Assembly (NCBI RefSeq): GCF_017875735.1
Contig: NZ_JAGGMZ010000001.1
Span: forward strand, 3,720,001-3,784,000
DNA from: Arthrobacter sp. CAN_C5
GTDB taxonomy: Bacteria; Actinomycetota; Actinomycetes; Actinomycetales; Micrococcaceae
Reading direction: 5' to 3'
Length of the DNA stretch: 64,000 nt
This document shows, in pieces, positions 51,482 through 62,086 of the stretch. How positions within the stretch are numbered: the stretch's first letter is position 1; each line of letters starts with the position of its first letter. The translations under genes and the position numbers were made by a program. A model generated the notes under the pieces. It worked only from the letters and a program-made list of their open reading frames with translations. It was not told where the DNA came from and made no database searches.

Positions 51482-53584
51482 CTACAGACCGAGCTCCCGC
51501 GGCAGTTGCAGATCCCTGCCCAGTAAATGGTGCGCCAGGAAGTGCTCAACGACGCCGTACCAGACCTTCGCGTGCTGCGGTTTGAGGATCCAGTGGTTTT
51601 CGTCGGGGAAGTACAGGAAGCGGTGTTCGGTCCTGCCTTCCTCGTCGACCGCCAGCTGGGATTTGGACAGCAGCTCATACCAGAGCCGCAGGCCCTCCCC
51701 AATGGGAACCCGGTAGTCTTTGTCGCCGTGAATCACGAGCATGGGCGTGGCGATGCGGTCGACGTGGTGGTGGGGTGAGTTCTCCGACGCCATCCTGGGC
51801 GTCATTTCTTTCTCCCAGTAGTAGGACGCGTCAGTGGTCGGTCCGAACTGGTCGAGCGCCCACAGGCTGGCGTGGGTGACGATCGCGGTGAACCTGTCGG
51901 TGTGCCCGGCAATCCAGTTGGCCATATAGCCGCCAAAGGATCCACCCATCGCCGCGGTGCGGGTCTCGTCGATGTCGGGACGGGATACGACGTCGTCGGT
52001 GGCGGCCATCAGGTCGGTGTAGGGCGCCTTGCCCCACTGACCCCAGCCCCGGTCGATCATGTGCTGTCCGTACCCGGTCGACAGGGCGGGGTCGGGGAGA
52101 AGCACGGCGTAGCCCTGGGCTGCGAGCAGCCACGGGGACCAACGCCAGGTCCAGGCGTTCCAGGAGCCGAGCGGGCCGCCATGGATCCAGAGCAGCAGCG
52201 GCGCTGGTGTGGCTGCGCTGGCGTCCTCCGGGAGGACCAGCCAGGATCCGATTTTCTGGCCGTCTTCGGCGGTCGTCTCCACCCGTTCCAGCCGCCCTGG
52301 GAGCGCTGGCCGCTCCACCGGTCCGCTCAGTGCCACTACCGTCGAGCTGGAGAGGTCGATCCTGACAACCTCGGCGGGGAACTCATAGGAGCTGCGCAGC
52401 GCGTAGGCCGTACCGCCGTCGGGCGACAGGACCACGTTGGTGTAGGAGGCGTTATCACCGGTCACCCGGGTCACCTCGCCGGAATCAACAGCGATCCTGA
52501 ACACGGGTGACGCGCCCTCCTCGTCTGCGGTGGCGAGCAGCGCGCTGCCGTCCGGCAGCCAGGCTGCGGGGGCTGGCCAGCGGTCCCAGTCGGCGGCTAG
52601 GTCGGTGAGCTCTCCACCCGCAACGGGAAGCAGGCCAAGGGTCTGCTGCGCCGACACGCTGGCGGTGGTCCGCCGGGCACGGTGGACCACCAGCGTGGTC
52701 CCGTCGGGGCTGATCGGTCCAGGGGAGAAATCGTAGCCGGGATCATCGAGGATGATAGCTCGTTCGCCGGTCCGGACCTCGATGCGTGCCAGGACGCTGC
52801 GGAGGCTGCCGAGCCCCGTGGGGACACTGAGGGAGGTGATCACGACTGACCCATCCGGGCTGACCACCTGGGCGGCGTTACGGAGCGCCTGCCCCGCAGC
52901 GGGCGTGAGGTCGCGCAGCCGGGCCTGAGCGCTGGCGTCGACGGTTGAGGGAAGGCGCTCGTTCGAAGCGTCAGCCTCGAGGGCGAAATAGCGCGGCTCG
53001 GCGGGTCCCAGGTCGGCGTCCCAGTAGCGGACCGGATAGCCGGAGTGGAGGATGGCTGCTACCGAAGCGTCCTTGCGGACGGTCCGGCGTTCGCCGTCGT
53101 CCGTTTCGTCGGTTGAGCCCGCCAGAACGTCGGCGATGATGACCGCCCCCTCGGCGTGCCGGGGCGTGAGGATGCCGCTGACGCCACCCGGACGTGACAG
53201 CACCACCCGCGCCTCCCCACCGGCCGCAGGGAGCCGCCAGAGCGCATTGGTGGCGTCCTTGCCGGCGTCCGAAGCGCTGCTGTCCGGGTCGGGTCGGGTG
53301 GAGGTGAACAGGAGATCTCCGCTGGCCAGGAACGCTGCCCCCGACTCGCCTTTGCTGCTGCGGGTCAGGCGCCGGGCGGGCTTTTCACTGGTCGGGTCGA
53401 GCTCCCACAGCGCCGTCTTGTACTCGGTCTTCTTGTGGTTCAGCGTCGCGACGGTCGTCACCAGCCGGGAGCCGTCGGGACTGATAGCCAATCCTCCCAG
53501 CCGGGGGATCGCGATGAAGTGATCCAGATCGTGGAAGGGGGTCTCGGGCAAAGCGGTGGTGTTCGGAGCCGATTCGGAAGTCAT
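51482..53584 (-). CDS. S9-family prolyl oligopeptidase-like serine peptidase
   Basis: This 700-residue peptidase probably cleaves acylaminoacyl or dipeptidyl substrates. The N-terminal seven-bladed beta-propeller (about 25-430; repeated ISPDGS/SPDGG motifs) precedes the alpha/beta hydrolase domain with nucleophile Ser in AMGGSFGGYMANWIAG (about residue 549), Asp in LVIHGDKDYRVPIGEG and His in FPDENHWIL. No signal peptide, so cytosolic. The ATG at 53584 gives the usual length; the frame start at 53692 would overlap unrelated sequence. It is followed downstream by the GNAT gene. Confidence 0.9.
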   Translation of the reverse strand: MTSESAPNTTALPETPFHDLDHFIAIPRLGGLAISPDGSRLVTTVATLNHKKTEYKTALWELDPTSEKPARRLTRSSKGESGAAFLASGDLLFTSTRPDPDSSASDAGKDATNALWRLPAAGGEARVVLSRPGGVSGILTPRHAEGAVIIADVLAGSTDETDDGERRTVRKDASVAAILHSGYPVRYWDADLGPAEPRYFALEADASNERLPSTVDASAQARLRDLTPAAGQALRNAAQVVSPDGSVVITSLSVPTGLGSLRSVLARIEVRTGERAIILDDPGYDFSPGPISPDGTTLVVHRARRTTASVSAQQTLGLLPVAGGELTDLAADWDRWPAPAAWLPDGSALLATADEEGASPVFRIAVDSGEVTRVTGDNASYTNVVLSPDGGTAYALRSSYEFPAEVVRIDLSSSTVVALSGPVERPALPGRLERVETTAEDGQKIGSWLVLPEDASAATPAPLLLWIHGGPLGSWNAWTWRWSPWLLAAQGYAVLLPDPALSTGYGQHMIDRGWGQWGKAPYTDLMAATDDVVSRPDIDETRTAAMGGSFGGYMANWIAGHTDRFTAIVTHASLWALDQFGPTTDASYYWEKEMTPRMASENSPHHHVDRIATPMLVIHGDKDYRVPIGEGLRLWYELLSKSQLAVDEEGRTEHRFLYFPDENHWILKPQHAKVWYGVVEHFLAHHLLGRDLQLPRELGL

Positions 53585-53697
53585 GGACCTATCTGTACCA
53601 CCGCTTGTGGTGTGGTTCACAGGAAATTCTCTGAGAGAGTAATAGGTTGCTTCAGGCACACAAGTCTGGATGGGTGCGGGTGTTCCTGGCAACGAAA

Positions 53698-53736
53698 AAG
53701 CCCCTGGCCGGCACTCTCGTGCCGGCCAGGGGCTTT
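53698..53736. terminator. Bidirectional terminator between peptidase leader and clpC
   Basis: AAAGCCCCTGGCCGGCAC and its exact complement flank a TCTC loop; A- and T-runs flank the stem. It lies 28 bases past the clpC stop. Confidence 0.92.
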
Positions 53737-53763
53737 CATCGCGTTTCGCGTGTGGGCCCGAGC

Positions 53764-56271
53764 CTACTCGGGGACCGTGGCCTCAATCGCTGCCGGTGCG
53801 TCCTCGAGTTCCTTCGGAGCACCGTGGCCGACGAAGGTGAAGCGTGCTTCATCTCCCTCACCCTCAATGTCAACCGAAACCAGTTCTCCGGACTTCAGTT
53901 CCCCGAAGAGGATCCTTTCGGAAAGCTGGTCCTCGATCTCGCGCTGGATGGTGCGGCGTAGCGGCCGAGCACCCATCGATGGGTCGTACCCCCGGGTGGC
54001 CAGGAGCACCTTCGCGGCGGGTGTGAGCTCGATGCTCATACCCTTGTCCGCCATCCGCTTCCCCAGCCGTTCCAGGAACAGGTCGACGATCTCGACGATC
54101 TCGTCCTGGGTCAGCTGCGGGAACACCACCGTGTCGTCAACACGGTTGAGGAACTCTGGGCGGAAGTGCTGCTTGAGCTCCTCCGTCACCTTCGCCTTCA
54201 TCCGGTTGTAGGTGGTGGTGGTGTCGGTGCCGGACTGGAAACCGGTCATGACGCCCTTGGAGATGTCCCGGGTACCCAGGTTGGTGGTCATGATGATGAC
54301 GGTGTTCTTGAAGTCCACCACCCGGCCCTGGCTATCAGTCAACCTGCCATCCTCAAGGATCTGGAGCAGCGAGTTGAATAGATCGGCGTGGGCCTTCTCT
54401 ACCTCATCGAACAGCACCACTGAGAATGGACGACGCCGCACCTTCTCGGTGAGCTGTCCACCTTCTTCATAGCCGACATATCCGGGAGGGGCACCGAAGA
54501 GGCGTGACACCGTGTGCTTTTCCGAGTACTCGGACATATCCAGGGTGATCAGTGCGTCTTCGTCGCCGAACAGGAATTCAGCAAGCGCCTTGGCAAGTTC
54601 GGTCTTGCCGACGCCGGTGGGGCCCGCGAAGATGAACGAGCCGCCGGGGCGCTTCGGATCCTTCAGGCCTGCCCGCGTCCGGCGGATTGCCTGCGAGATG
54701 GCCTTAATCGCGTCATTCTGGCCGACGACCCGCTTGTGCAGCTCGTCCTCCATCTTGAGCAGTCGTGAAGATTCCTCTTCCGTGAGCTTGAAGACGGGGA
54801 TGCCGGTGGAGTTGGCAAGTACTTCGGCGATGAGTTCCTCATCCACCTCGGCAATGTCGTCGAGGCCACCGGACTTCCACCGGCGCTCCTTCTCCATCCG
54901 CTCATCGTGGAGTTTCTGCTCCTTGTCGCGCAGCGAAGCGGCTCCTTCGAAGTCCTGCGCATCGATCGCCGACTCCTTCTCGCGCTTCACGTCGGCGATC
55001 CGATCGTCGATTTCCTTCAGCTCCGGGGGCGCGGTCATCCGACGGATGCGCAGGCGTGCCCCGGCCTCGTCGATCAGGTCGATAGCCTTGTCCGGCAGGA
55101 ACCGGTCAGAGATGTAGCGTTCAGCCAGGGTTGCGGCCGAGGTCAGCGCCTCGTCGGTGATCGATACGCGGTGGTGTGCCTCGTAGCGGTCCCGCAGGCC
55201 CTTGAGGATCTCGATGGTGTGCGCGACGGAGGGTTCCTGCACCTGGATGGGCTGAAACCGACGTTCCAGGGCGGCATCCTTCTCGATGTGCTTGCGGTAC
55301 TCGTCGAGGGTGGTGGCACCGATGGTCTGCAGTTCCCCACGGGCGAGCATGGGCTTCAGGATCGACGCGGCGTCGATGGCTCCCTCGGCGGCCCCTGCCC
55401 CGACGAGGGTGTGGATCTCGTCGATGAACAGGATGATGTCACCGCGGGTGCGGATCTCCTTGAGTACTTTCTTCAGACGCTCCTCGAAGTCACCGCGGTA
55501 CCGGGAGCCGGCGACGAGTGAACCGAGGTCAAGGGTGTAGAGCTGCTTGTCCTTGATGGTCTCGGGGACGTCTCCGCGGACAATTGCCTGGGCGAGTCCC
55601 TCAACCACAGCTGTCTTGCCGACACCTGGCTCACCGATGAGGACGGGATTGTTCTTGGTGCGGCGCGACAGCACCTGCATCACGCGCTCCATTTCCAGGG
55701 CGCGTCCAATGACCGGGTCGAGTTTGCCCTCGCGGGCTGCCTGGGTGAGGTTACGGCCGAACTGGTCAAGCACAACCGATCCTGCCGGCGTTCCTTCCTG
55801 CTGCTGGCCGCCGACCGAAGCCGGCTCCTTGCCCTGGTAACCGGAGAGCAGCTGGATGACCTGCTGACGGACACGGTTCAGGTCCGCGCCAAGCTTGACG
55901 AGCACCTGGGCCGCAACACCCTCACCCTCGCGGATGAGGCCGAGCAGGATGTGCTCGGTGCCAATGTAGTTGTGGCCGAGCTGCAGGGCTTCACGCAAGG
56001 AAAGCTCGAGGACTTTCTTCGCCCGTGGGGTGAACGGGATGTGGCCTGAAGGGGCCTGCTGCCCCTGGCCGATGATCTCCTGGACCTGTTCGCGGACGGC
56101 GCCAAGGGAGATGCTGAGGGACTCCAGCGCCTTTGCGGCGACGCCTTCTCCCTCATGGATGAGACCGAGCAGGATGTGCTCGGTGCCGATGTAATTGTGG
56201 TTGAGCATGCGGGCCTCTTCTTGGGCCAGCACAACAACACGACGGGCGCGGTCGGTAAATCTCTCAAACAT
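53764..56271 (-). CDS. clpC: ATP-dependent Clp protease ATP-binding subunit ClpC
   Basis: ClpC is the AAA+ unfoldase that feeds substrates to ClpP. Its 835 residues comprise two N-terminal Clp repeats (1-145; [34 protein letters not shown]), AAA module 1 with [15 protein letters not shown], a middle domain containing a UVR motif ([24 protein letters not shown]), and AAA module 2 with [14 protein letters not shown] and [15 protein letters not shown]. The ATG at 56271 has AGGAG nearby. A ClgR-like site lies about 65 bases upstream. Confidence 0.97.
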   Translation of the reverse strand: MFERFTDRARRVVVLAQEEARMLNHNYIGTEHILLGLIHEGEGVAAKALESLSISLGAVREQVQEIIGQGQQAPSGHIPFTPRAKKVLELSLREALQLGHNYIGTEHILLGLIREGEGVAAQVLVKLGADLNRVRQQVIQLLSGYQGKEPASVGGQQQEGTPAGSVVLDQFGRNLTQAAREGKLDPVIGRALEMERVMQVLSRRTKNNPVLIGEPGVGKTAVVEGLAQAIVRGDVPETIKDKQLYTLDLGSLVAGSRYRGDFEERLKKVLKEIRTRGDIILFIDEIHTLVGAGAAEGAIDAASILKPMLARGELQTIGATTLDEYRKHIEKDAALERRFQPIQVQEPSVAHTIEILKGLRDRYEAHHRVSITDEALTSAATLAERYISDRFLPDKAIDLIDEAGARLRIRRMTAPPELKEIDDRIADVKREKESAIDAQDFEGAASLRDKEQKLHDERMEKERRWKSGGLDDIAEVDEELIAEVLANSTGIPVFKLTEEESSRLLKMEDELHKRVVGQNDAIKAISQAIRRTRAGLKDPKRPGGSFIFAGPTGVGKTELAKALAEFLFGDEDALITLDMSEYSEKHTVSRLFGAPPGYVGYEEGGQLTEKVRRRPFSVVLFDEVEKAHADLFNSLLQILEDGRLTDSQGRVVDFKNTVIIMTTNLGTRDISKGVMTGFQSGTDTTTTYNRMKAKVTEELKQHFRPEFLNRVDDTVVFPQLTQDEIVEIVDLFLERLGKRMADKGMSIELTPAAKVLLATRGYDPSMGARPLRRTIQREIEDQLSERILFGELKSGELVSVDIEGEGDEARFTFVGHGAPKELEDAPAAIEATVPE

Positions 56272-56335
56272 GGGGCACACTCCTAGCTAACGCGTAATTC
56301 GATGCTACGTGTCCTGCACTGGCTTTTGGAGCGTG

Positions 56336-56350
56336 TTCGCCACAGGCGAG
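56336..56350 (-). promoter_or_regulatory. Candidate ClgR operator upstream of clpC
   Basis: TTCGCCACAGGCGAG carries the inverted CGCC/GGCG core around three bases, resembling ClgR sites that activate clp genes in Streptomyces, Corynebacterium and Bifidobacterium. It is 65-79 bases upstream of the clpC start. Confidence 0.5.
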
Positions 56351-56367
56351 ATATCACACCCACCTGA

Positions 56368-56392
56368 GGCTGCGCCCCTCAGGGACGCAGCC
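56368..56392 (-). terminator. Hairpin downstream of lsr2
   Basis: GGCTGCG and CGCAGCC form a seven-base stem 11 bases beyond the lsr2 stop; an alternative CTGAGG/CCTCAG pairing overlaps it. There is no T-run. Confidence 0.5.
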
Positions 56393-56402
56393 CGGTGACT
56401 CT

Positions 56403-56723
56403 TTAGCGTTGCGCGGCGCGGTACGCTTCGACGATTTCGCTGTTGACACGGCCTCGGGCCGAGACGTTGTAACCATTCGCCCGCGCCCACTCACGAACCT
56501 GGGCTGCCTCCTGGTTCCGGCCTGGCGTAGCTACCCTCGCCTTGACCTGGCTGCTTCGACGGGCGCCGGAGACGTAATTGCTCAATGCGCCGCGAAGTTC
56601 TTTCGCGTGTGATTTTGAAAGATCAATTTCATACTGCACACCATCAAGTCCAAAACGTACAGTTTCATCCGCTTCTCCACCGTCGAGGTCATCGATCAGG
56701 AGGATCTTTACTTTTTGTGCCAC
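56403..56723 (-). CDS. lsr2: Lsr2-family nucleoid-associated protein
   Basis: Lsr2 is an H-NS-like xenogeneic silencer that binds AT-rich DNA by its minor groove and bridges filaments. Its 106 residues comprise an N-terminal oligomerisation beta/helix region (AQKVKILLIDDLDGGEADETVRFGLDG), an EIDLSKSHAKELRGAL segment, a basic linker and a C-terminal DNA-binding domain with the key AT-hook-like RGR in VSARGRVNSEIV. The GTG at 56723 has AGGAG upstream; the ATG frame start at 56762 adds 13 unrelated residues. Confidence 0.95.
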   Translation of the reverse strand: MAQKVKILLIDDLDGGEADETVRFGLDGVQYEIDLSKSHAKELRGALSNYVSGARRSSQVKARVATPGRNQEAAQVREWARANGYNVSARGRVNSEIVEAYRAAQR

Positions 56724-56852
56724 AGTTTGCTCCTGCGTTTTTTGGTGAATTGTTATGTCCACCTAATTATGTGCCTGTCGCACACTAATCGTCAAAGCAC
56801 AGGACAAAGAAGACGTTTACAAACTTTTGTCGGAATACCGGCAGAACCGCGA

Positions 56853-57047
56853 TCACCGTGACGGCTCGGGCCGATCCTCATCAGCGGGTGCGGCGTTTGC
56901 TTCAGAGTCCGGCTGCTCATGCTGTTCATCAGCCTTGGCCATTGCCTCACGTTCGGTGCGATCTGCGTTGAAAATTGAACGCATGACAAAGAAAAAAATC
57001 ACTCCTACTGCAATCGACGGGAGCAATACCGCAACATACTCAAGCAC
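56853..57047 (-). CDS. Small single-helix membrane protein downstream of lysS
   Basis: This 64-residue protein has one membrane helix (EYVAVLLPSIAVGVIFFFVMRSIFNA) and a polar tail rich in Glu/Ala/Gln/Pro (EREAMAKADEQHEQPDSEANAAPADE). The GTG at 57047 has GGAG six bases upstream and overlaps the lysS 3' end; a TTG at 57059 is also possible. Position after lysS is conserved in related actinobacteria in my recollection. No function is known. Confidence 0.7.
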   Translation of the reverse strand: MLEYVAVLLPSIAVGVIFFFVMRSIFNADRTEREAMAKADEQHEQPDSEANAAPADEDRPEPSR

Positions 57048-58584
57048 GACTATCTCCAACCGGTTTCAGAATGGGAAAGAGGATGGTCTCCCGAATACCC
57101 GCATTGGTGAAGAGCATCACCAGCCGGTCAATGCCCAGGCCGATTCCGCCCATGGGCGGAGCCCCGTACTCCAACGCCCGCAGGAAGTCTTCGTCCAGTT
57201 GCATCGCCTCATCGTCACCGGCTGCTGCCTGGCGTGATTGTTCAACCAACCGCTCGCGCTGGATGACCGGGTCGATCAGCTCGGAGAATGCGGTCCCGCG
57301 TTCCATGCCACCAATGATGAGGTCCCACGCCTCAATGAGTTGGGGATCCTCACGGTGTGGCCGGGCGAGGGGCTGCGCGGAGGGCGGGTAGTCATAGACG
57401 AAGGTCGGCTGGATCAGGGTCGGTTCAACCAGTTCCGAAAACAATTCAAGAACAAGTTTCTCGCTGCCCCATTCCGGCGCAACCTGCACCTCATGCTTTT
57501 CGGCAATAGCCCGCAACTCATCCTTAGTGGTGTCCGGCGTGATTTCCTGCCCCACTACCTCCGAAAGACCCGGGTACACCCCTAGCCACCGCCACTCGCC
57601 GTCGAGGTCAATGATGCCGGCCTCGGTTTCAATGGTCCGGGAGCCAAGGAGGTCGGCGCAATTCAGAATGATTTCCTTCATCCGCTCCGCCATTCCGAAC
57701 TGATCGGTGTACGCCTCGTAGCACTCCAGCATGGTGAATTCCGGGCTGTGGGTGGAGTCGACACCCTCATTCCGGAAAATACGGCCGATCTCATAGACCC
57801 TATCTATTCCGCCTACGACAGCCCGCTTCAAGTACAGCTCAAGCGCAATGCGGAGCGTCATTTTCTGGTCAAAGGCGTTCAGATGGGTATCAAACGGTCG
57901 TGCAGCAGCGCCGCCATGGACCAGCTGAAGTATTGGTGTTTCCACTTCAACATATTCAAGTGAGTGCAATGTTTCCCTGATTGAACGCACGATCGCTGCG
58001 CGTGTGCGCACCATTTCGCGGGCTTCAGCACGCACCATCAGGTCGACATAGCGCTGCCTGACCCGGGTCTCTTCGTTGACACCGGCATGCAGGGTCGGTA
58101 GCGGGCGGAGTGCTTTCGACGCCATCGACCACCCGTCGGCCATGACGGATAGTTCCCCACGCTTGGAACTGATCACTTCGCCATGAACCGCGACGTGGTC
58201 GCCGAGGTCCACCAGAGCTTTCCAGTCGGCGAGGGACTGTTCCCCGATTTCGGCAAGACTGAGCATGGCCTGCAGACGGGAGCCGTCTCCCTCCTGGAGG
58301 GTGGCAAAGCAGAGCTTTCCGGTGTTGCGAACGAACACGACCCGTCCTACCACCGAGACAACCTCACCGGCGGTCTCCTCTGCCTCGAGGTGACCGAAAT
58401 CGGCCCGCAGCTGTGCAAGGGAGTGCGTCCGCTCCGGCTTGACCGGATACGCTTCGTCGCCACGGTCAATCAGCCGCTCGCGCTTCTGAATGCGGATGCG
58501 CATTTGTTCGGTGGTCTCGTCGGCGTTGCCCACGCCATCATTCACGACGGAGTCTACTGCGGTGCTGGAATTATCTGTGGTCAC
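57040..58584 (-). CDS. lysS: Lysyl-tRNA synthetase, class II
   Basis: This enzyme charges tRNA-Lys; it is cytosolic and dimeric. Its 514 residues comprise an N-terminal helix, an anticodon-binding OB fold (about 75-175; GRVVFVRNTGKLCFATLQEGDG), then the catalytic core with class II motif 1 (ILQLVHGGAAARPFDTH), motif 2 (EIGRIFRNEGVDSTHSPEFTMLECYEAY) and motif 3 (GGIGLGIDRLVML). The start is GTG. The synthetase for the tRNA-Lys encoded in this window at 33.2 kb is therefore also here. No transcript leader motif is recognised. Confidence 0.97.
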   Translation of the reverse strand: MTTDNSSTAVDSVVNDGVGNADETTEQMRIRIQKRERLIDRGDEAYPVKPERTHSLAQLRADFGHLEAEETAGEVVSVVGRVVFVRNTGKLCFATLQEGDGSRLQAMLSLAEIGEQSLADWKALVDLGDHVAVHGEVISSKRGELSVMADGWSMASKALRPLPTLHAGVNEETRVRQRYVDLMVRAEAREMVRTRAAIVRSIRETLHSLEYVEVETPILQLVHGGAAARPFDTHLNAFDQKMTLRIALELYLKRAVVGGIDRVYEIGRIFRNEGVDSTHSPEFTMLECYEAYTDQFGMAERMKEIILNCADLLGSRTIETEAGIIDLDGEWRWLGVYPGLSEVVGQEITPDTTKDELRAIAEKHEVQVAPEWGSEKLVLELFSELVEPTLIQPTFVYDYPPSAQPLARPHREDPQLIEAWDLIIGGMERGTAFSELIDPVIQRERLVEQSRQAAAGDDEAMQLDEDFLRALEYGAPPMGGIGLGIDRLVMLFTNAGIRETILFPILKPVGDSRA

Positions 58585-58646
58585 GATATATAAGGGTACC
58601 GGCTAGGCTCCGCCGCACGCATTTGGTGGGCGCCTGACGGCCGGGC

Positions 58647-59564
58647 CTACTGCCCCAGGGGAGCGTTGTCGATCAGCCGGACCGAACCCACCCTGGCCGC
58701 AACAAGGGCAAGTGCCTCCCCGGTAAAGGGCTTATCCTTGCAGTTGAATGCCAACGGCTCAAGGGTCGACGGGTCGACGACCTCGAAATAATCCAGGCTG
58801 ACTTCTGGCTGGCCAGTGACCAACGCCACGGCTGAGTCGATATCCAACGGCTCGTGGCGCCGGGCCCGGTCGACAAGCAGGCGGAGGGCACGGGACAGCA
58901 CCAGGGCGGCGTCCTCCTCGTCCGCCTCAAGGAACCGGTTCCGACTGGAGAGGGCCAATCCAGCGGGGGTCCTGACAGTGGGAACCGCGATGATCTCGGC
59001 GGGGTAATCCAGGTCGTTGACCATCCGACGGATCAGTGCCAGCTGTTGCGCGTCCTTCTGGCCGAAGTAGCACCGATAGGCTGCTTCCACTCCTGGAGCT
59101 ACCCGGTGCAGCAACTTCGCCACCACGGTGAGCATTCCATCGAAGTGTCCCGGTCGGGCTGCGCCCTCAAACTTTTGCCCCAGCTCGCCGGAGTTCACCG
59201 TGACGAGTGGTGGGCCGGCCGGGTACATCTCCTCCTCCGAGGGAGCGAACACCAGATCGACCCCGCAGCCAGCCAGTAGTTCAAGGTCCTTTTCCAGCTG
59301 CCGCGGGTAGCGCTGAAGGTCTGACGGCTCACCAAACTGCAGCGGGTTCACGAAGATTGAAGCGACGACCACCTCGTTGTCCCGCCGGGCAGCCCGCGCC
59401 AGCGCCGCATGGCCCTCGTGCAGGGCGCCCATCGTGGGAACGAACCCGAGGCTTCGCTGTTGATCGGCATGGTTGGTCGCCGGGTGCCCGCCGAGCAGTT
59501 CGGAGGTGGCCAACCTCAGGTCAGCCGAGGTCTTCACCACGCGAGGCATCACGGTTTCACTCAT
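58647..59564 (-). CDS. panC: Pantothenate synthetase
   Basis: PanC joins pantoate and beta-alanine using ATP, the last step of vitamin B5 synthesis. Its 305 residues include [17 protein letters not shown] (HIGH-like), [40 protein letters not shown] and [15 protein letters not shown], and SSRNRFL near residue 220. The ATG at 59564 overlaps the upstream gene's stop as ATGAGTGA. Precursors made by other pan genes are not in this window. Confidence 0.94.
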   Translation of the reverse strand: MSETVMPRVVKTSADLRLATSELLGGHPATNHADQQRSLGFVPTMGALHEGHAALARAARRDNEVVVASIFVNPLQFGEPSDLQRYPRQLEKDLELLAGCGVDLVFAPSEEEMYPAGPPLVTVNSGELGQKFEGAARPGHFDGMLTVVAKLLHRVAPGVEAAYRCYFGQKDAQQLALIRRMVNDLDYPAEIIAVPTVRTPAGLALSSRNRFLEADEEDAALVLSRALRLLVDRARRHEPLDIDSAVALVTGQPEVSLDYFEVVDPSTLEPLAFNCKDKPFTGEALALVAARVGSVRLIDNAPLGQ

Positions 59565-60486
59565 CAGTTTCCTCCTGGGACTGAGCGAGCACCCGGGTGA
59601 TGGCGCTCCCCTGTGCCTCGCTGAGCAGCCCGCGGTCCACCGCGCGCTGCGCCGTGGCAATAGCCAGTGAACGGTAGGCGGCCCGAATGTCCGCCGCCGT
59701 GTGGTCTTCAAGCGCTGAGAGGTGGGCTTCAACTGTTCCGGTGTCCCCCCGGGCGACCGGCCCGGTGAGGGCACCCTCTCCCGCAGACAGCGCATTTTCC
59801 AGCGACGCCCTCATCAGCGGACCGAGCATCCGGTGCGGCTGCTCGACCCCGATGTCCGTGAGGAGCTGCGTTGACTGGGCGGTGATCGTCACCAGGTGGT
59901 TCGAGGCGTGCGCCAGCGCCGCGTGATAGAGCGGCCGGTGGGCCTCGTCGATCACCACCGGTTCGGCGCCCATCTCCACCACGAGCGCCTGCGCAACGGG
60001 GAGCACCGCTGACGGTGCCGAAATTCCGAAACTGCAATCGGGCAGCCGGGCCAGGTCGAGGCTCATACCGGTGAAGGTCATGGCGGGATGCAGAGCGAGC
60101 GGAATGGCACCCATTCCACGGGCCGGCTCAAGTACCGAGATACCGAACCGGCCGGAGGTGTGGGCGACGAGCTGCCCGGGCTGCCAGGCCCCCAGCTTGG
60201 CGAGGCCGTCCACCAGGTCGGGCAGGGCATCGTCCGGGACAGCGATGAGTACCAGCTCGGACCGTTCGATGATTTCGGGGATGGTCAGCACGGGTACGCC
60301 GGGCAGCAACATCTCTGCGCGTTCGAGGCTTGCCTCGGAGACAGCCGAGACGCCTATCACGGCGTGTTCGGCAGCGCGCAGCGCGGCCCCAAGGACCGCC
60401 CCCACCTTCCCGGCGCCGATGATCCCGACCCCGAGCCTGCCTGGACGTCGGCTCCCGCTAGCGTTGGCCATCAGGGGTGTCTCCAC
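59557..60486 (-). CDS. Rossmann-fold/DUF2520 dehydrogenase-like protein
   Basis: This 309-residue NAD(P)-binding protein has an N-terminal Rossmann domain ([28 protein letters not shown], about 17-46; [15 protein letters not shown]) and a C-terminal helical DUF2520 domain (about 160-300; [24 protein letters not shown]). The arrangement resembles ketopantoate/hydroxyacid reductases, and the gene sits directly before panC; a ketopantoate-reducing role in pantothenate synthesis is an inference. The GTG at 60486 and ATG at 60471 are both possible starts. Confidence 0.8.
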   Translation of the reverse strand: METPLMANASGSRRPGRLGVGIIGAGKVGAVLGAALRAAEHAVIGVSAVSEASLERAEMLLPGVPVLTIPEIIERSELVLIAVPDDALPDLVDGLAKLGAWQPGQLVAHTSGRFGISVLEPARGMGAIPLALHPAMTFTGMSLDLARLPDCSFGISAPSAVLPVAQALVVEMGAEPVVIDEAHRPLYHAALAHASNHLVTITAQSTQLLTDIGVEQPHRMLGPLMRASLENALSAGEGALTGPVARGDTGTVEAHLSALEDHTAADIRAAYRSLAIATAQRAVDRGLLSEAQGSAITRVLAQSQEETDE

Positions 60487-62086
60487 TGCGTTCCGCCGGA
60501 GCGGGCCGCTCTTCTACCGGGTGAGGATCGTGAGCTTCCACCGGATGAGGAGCGGAGGCTTCCCCGGGGTCGGGGTCCGTGTACGACGGCGCGCGTGGCA
60601 TGAGCGTCGCCTCGGCCACCTCCACGGGTCTCATCCATTGCTCGGGCACACTCCGACGGCGCGCCTCGGCGGCCCGGATGCCCTGTTCGTGGAAGAGCCG
60701 CCAGGCGGTCTCCTCATCAACCTGCTGGATTCGTGGGCTGACCGGTCCAGGAGTGGTGTGGAGCAGAAGGTCGGCGACCCCAAAACGCCGGTACACCGGA
60801 CCCTGTTGCAGGGCCAGGGACTGGGTACGCTCATGCGGCACCACAGCGAGCTTCCGCCAGAAAAACCCGGAGCGGATCAGGAGCGCTGTATCGGTGACGG
60901 CAAATCCGTTACGCCGCCATTCAAATGGTCCGATCCAGCGTGCCCGCCGCGGGGTGGTCAGGAATCCGGCGAGGCTGTCCCTGCCCTCCATCCCGGCGGT
61001 GAAAACCTCGACCGGCTCGTCGATACCAGGATTCGGGAGCACCAGGGCAAGGAGCTGCAGGACGTCCTGGCGGGTTCCGACCGGCAGCAGCGTGGCCCGC
61101 GCCTGGGCGTCACCGGTGGCGGCAATCCCGTACCCCGCCACGTTCACGGTCATCCGGTACCAGCCCTTGGCACGCCACAGTGGTGACTGGCTGATTCCCA
61201 CGGCCTGGATCCGGCCGGGTGGGACGGTCTGGGTCCGGGTATCGAGCAGGCCGTATCGGACCCGGATACCGTCTGGGGAGATGGCAGCCCGGAAGTTGAA
61301 CCCGTTCTTGATGCTGCTCCAGTAGCCACCCGCTACACCAAGGCCCAGCGGGATGATGACCGCGAGCGGGGCCGCCGCATCGAGGGTCACGGCGAACACC
61401 ACCACCGCCGCCACCCCGAAGATGAGAAAAATGGTTGTCCCGGAAAGCAGGGTTGAGGCGATCACCCGGCCCGGCTTCAGCGCCAGTACTTCCCGCTCCG
61501 GCGCCTCCTGGATGTCCTCCGGATGCTCGGGGTCGATACTGACCCCCGCGGCACGGGCGAGGATGGTTGCACGAAGACGTTGGGCGTCACTGAGTTTCAG
61601 GAAGGCCAGCTTGACCGCGGACTCCCCGGCGTCGGCCACTTCGAACTTCAGTTCCGCGAGTCCGAACACCCTCGCGAGGAACGGCTGGACGACGTCGATC
61701 GCCTGTACCCGGTCCAGCCTCGCCTGCCGGTTCTGGCGGAACACCACGCCCGAATTAACCCTCACATGATGTTCGGTTACCTGGTACCGCGTGAAATACC
61801 AGGACAGCATGAAGCCCACCGCCACCAACACCACCACGCCGGCGATAATGGCAATTGTCCAGGGCAGCCGGACGCCGCCGTCGGACAGGCCCGGCGACTC
61901 TTCGCCCACCAGGGCGCCTTCAAAGAGGTCCCGCCCGGCGAAGAAGGCGATGGCCAGCAGGGCAATCCACCCGCGTACCAGCGGGGAAATGACGTGAACG
62001 CGGCTCCACTGGTCCTCTGACGTTGCCAGGAGGGTCGGATCCGGGGCGGCGGGGCCGTCCGGTGGCGCCTGATCGTGGGTGGTCAC
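60458..62086 (-). CDS. PH-domain membrane protein (YdbT-like, multiple bPH2 repeats)
   Basis: This 542-residue membrane protein has about two helices near the N-terminus (WIALLAIAFFAGRDL; IAIIAGVVVLVAVGFMLSWYF) and two near residues 210-255, alternating with bacterial PH-like (bPH2) domains: TRYQVTEHHVRVNSGVVFRQNRQARLDRVQAIDV, GIRVRYGLLDTRTQTVPPGRIQAVGI, and FAVTDTALLIRSGFFWRKLAVVPHERTQSLALQQGPV. The pattern matches Bacillus YdbT, which acts with YdbS against some bacteriocins. The GTG overlaps the upstream stop as GTGA. The C-terminal 60 residues are disordered. Confidence 0.82.
   Translation of the reverse strand: MTTHDQAPPDGPAAPDPTLLATSEDQWSRVHVISPLVRGWIALLAIAFFAGRDLFEGALVGEESPGLSDGGVRLPWTIAIIAGVVVLVAVGFMLSWYFTRYQVTEHHVRVNSGVVFRQNRQARLDRVQAIDVVQPFLARVFGLAELKFEVADAGESAVKLAFLKLSDAQRLRATILARAAGVSIDPEHPEDIQEAPEREVLALKPGRVIASTLLSGTTIFLIFGVAAVVVFAVTLDAAAPLAVIIPLGLGVAGGYWSSIKNGFNFRAAISPDGIRVRYGLLDTRTQTVPPGRIQAVGISQSPLWRAKGWYRMTVNVAGYGIAATGDAQARATLLPVGTRQDVLQLLALVLPNPGIDEPVEVFTAGMEGRDSLAGFLTTPRRARWIGPFEWRRNGFAVTDTALLIRSGFFWRKLAVVPHERTQSLALQQGPVYRRFGVADLLLHTTPGPVSPRIQQVDEETAWRLFHEQGIRAAEARRRSVPEQWMRPVEVAEATLMPRAPSYTDPDPGEASAPHPVEAHDPHPVEERPAPAERSGDTPDGQR

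Noticed and set aside
54907-55521. 204-residue plus-strand frame within clpC
   Set aside because: It is antisense to the conserved AAA module and has no independent features.
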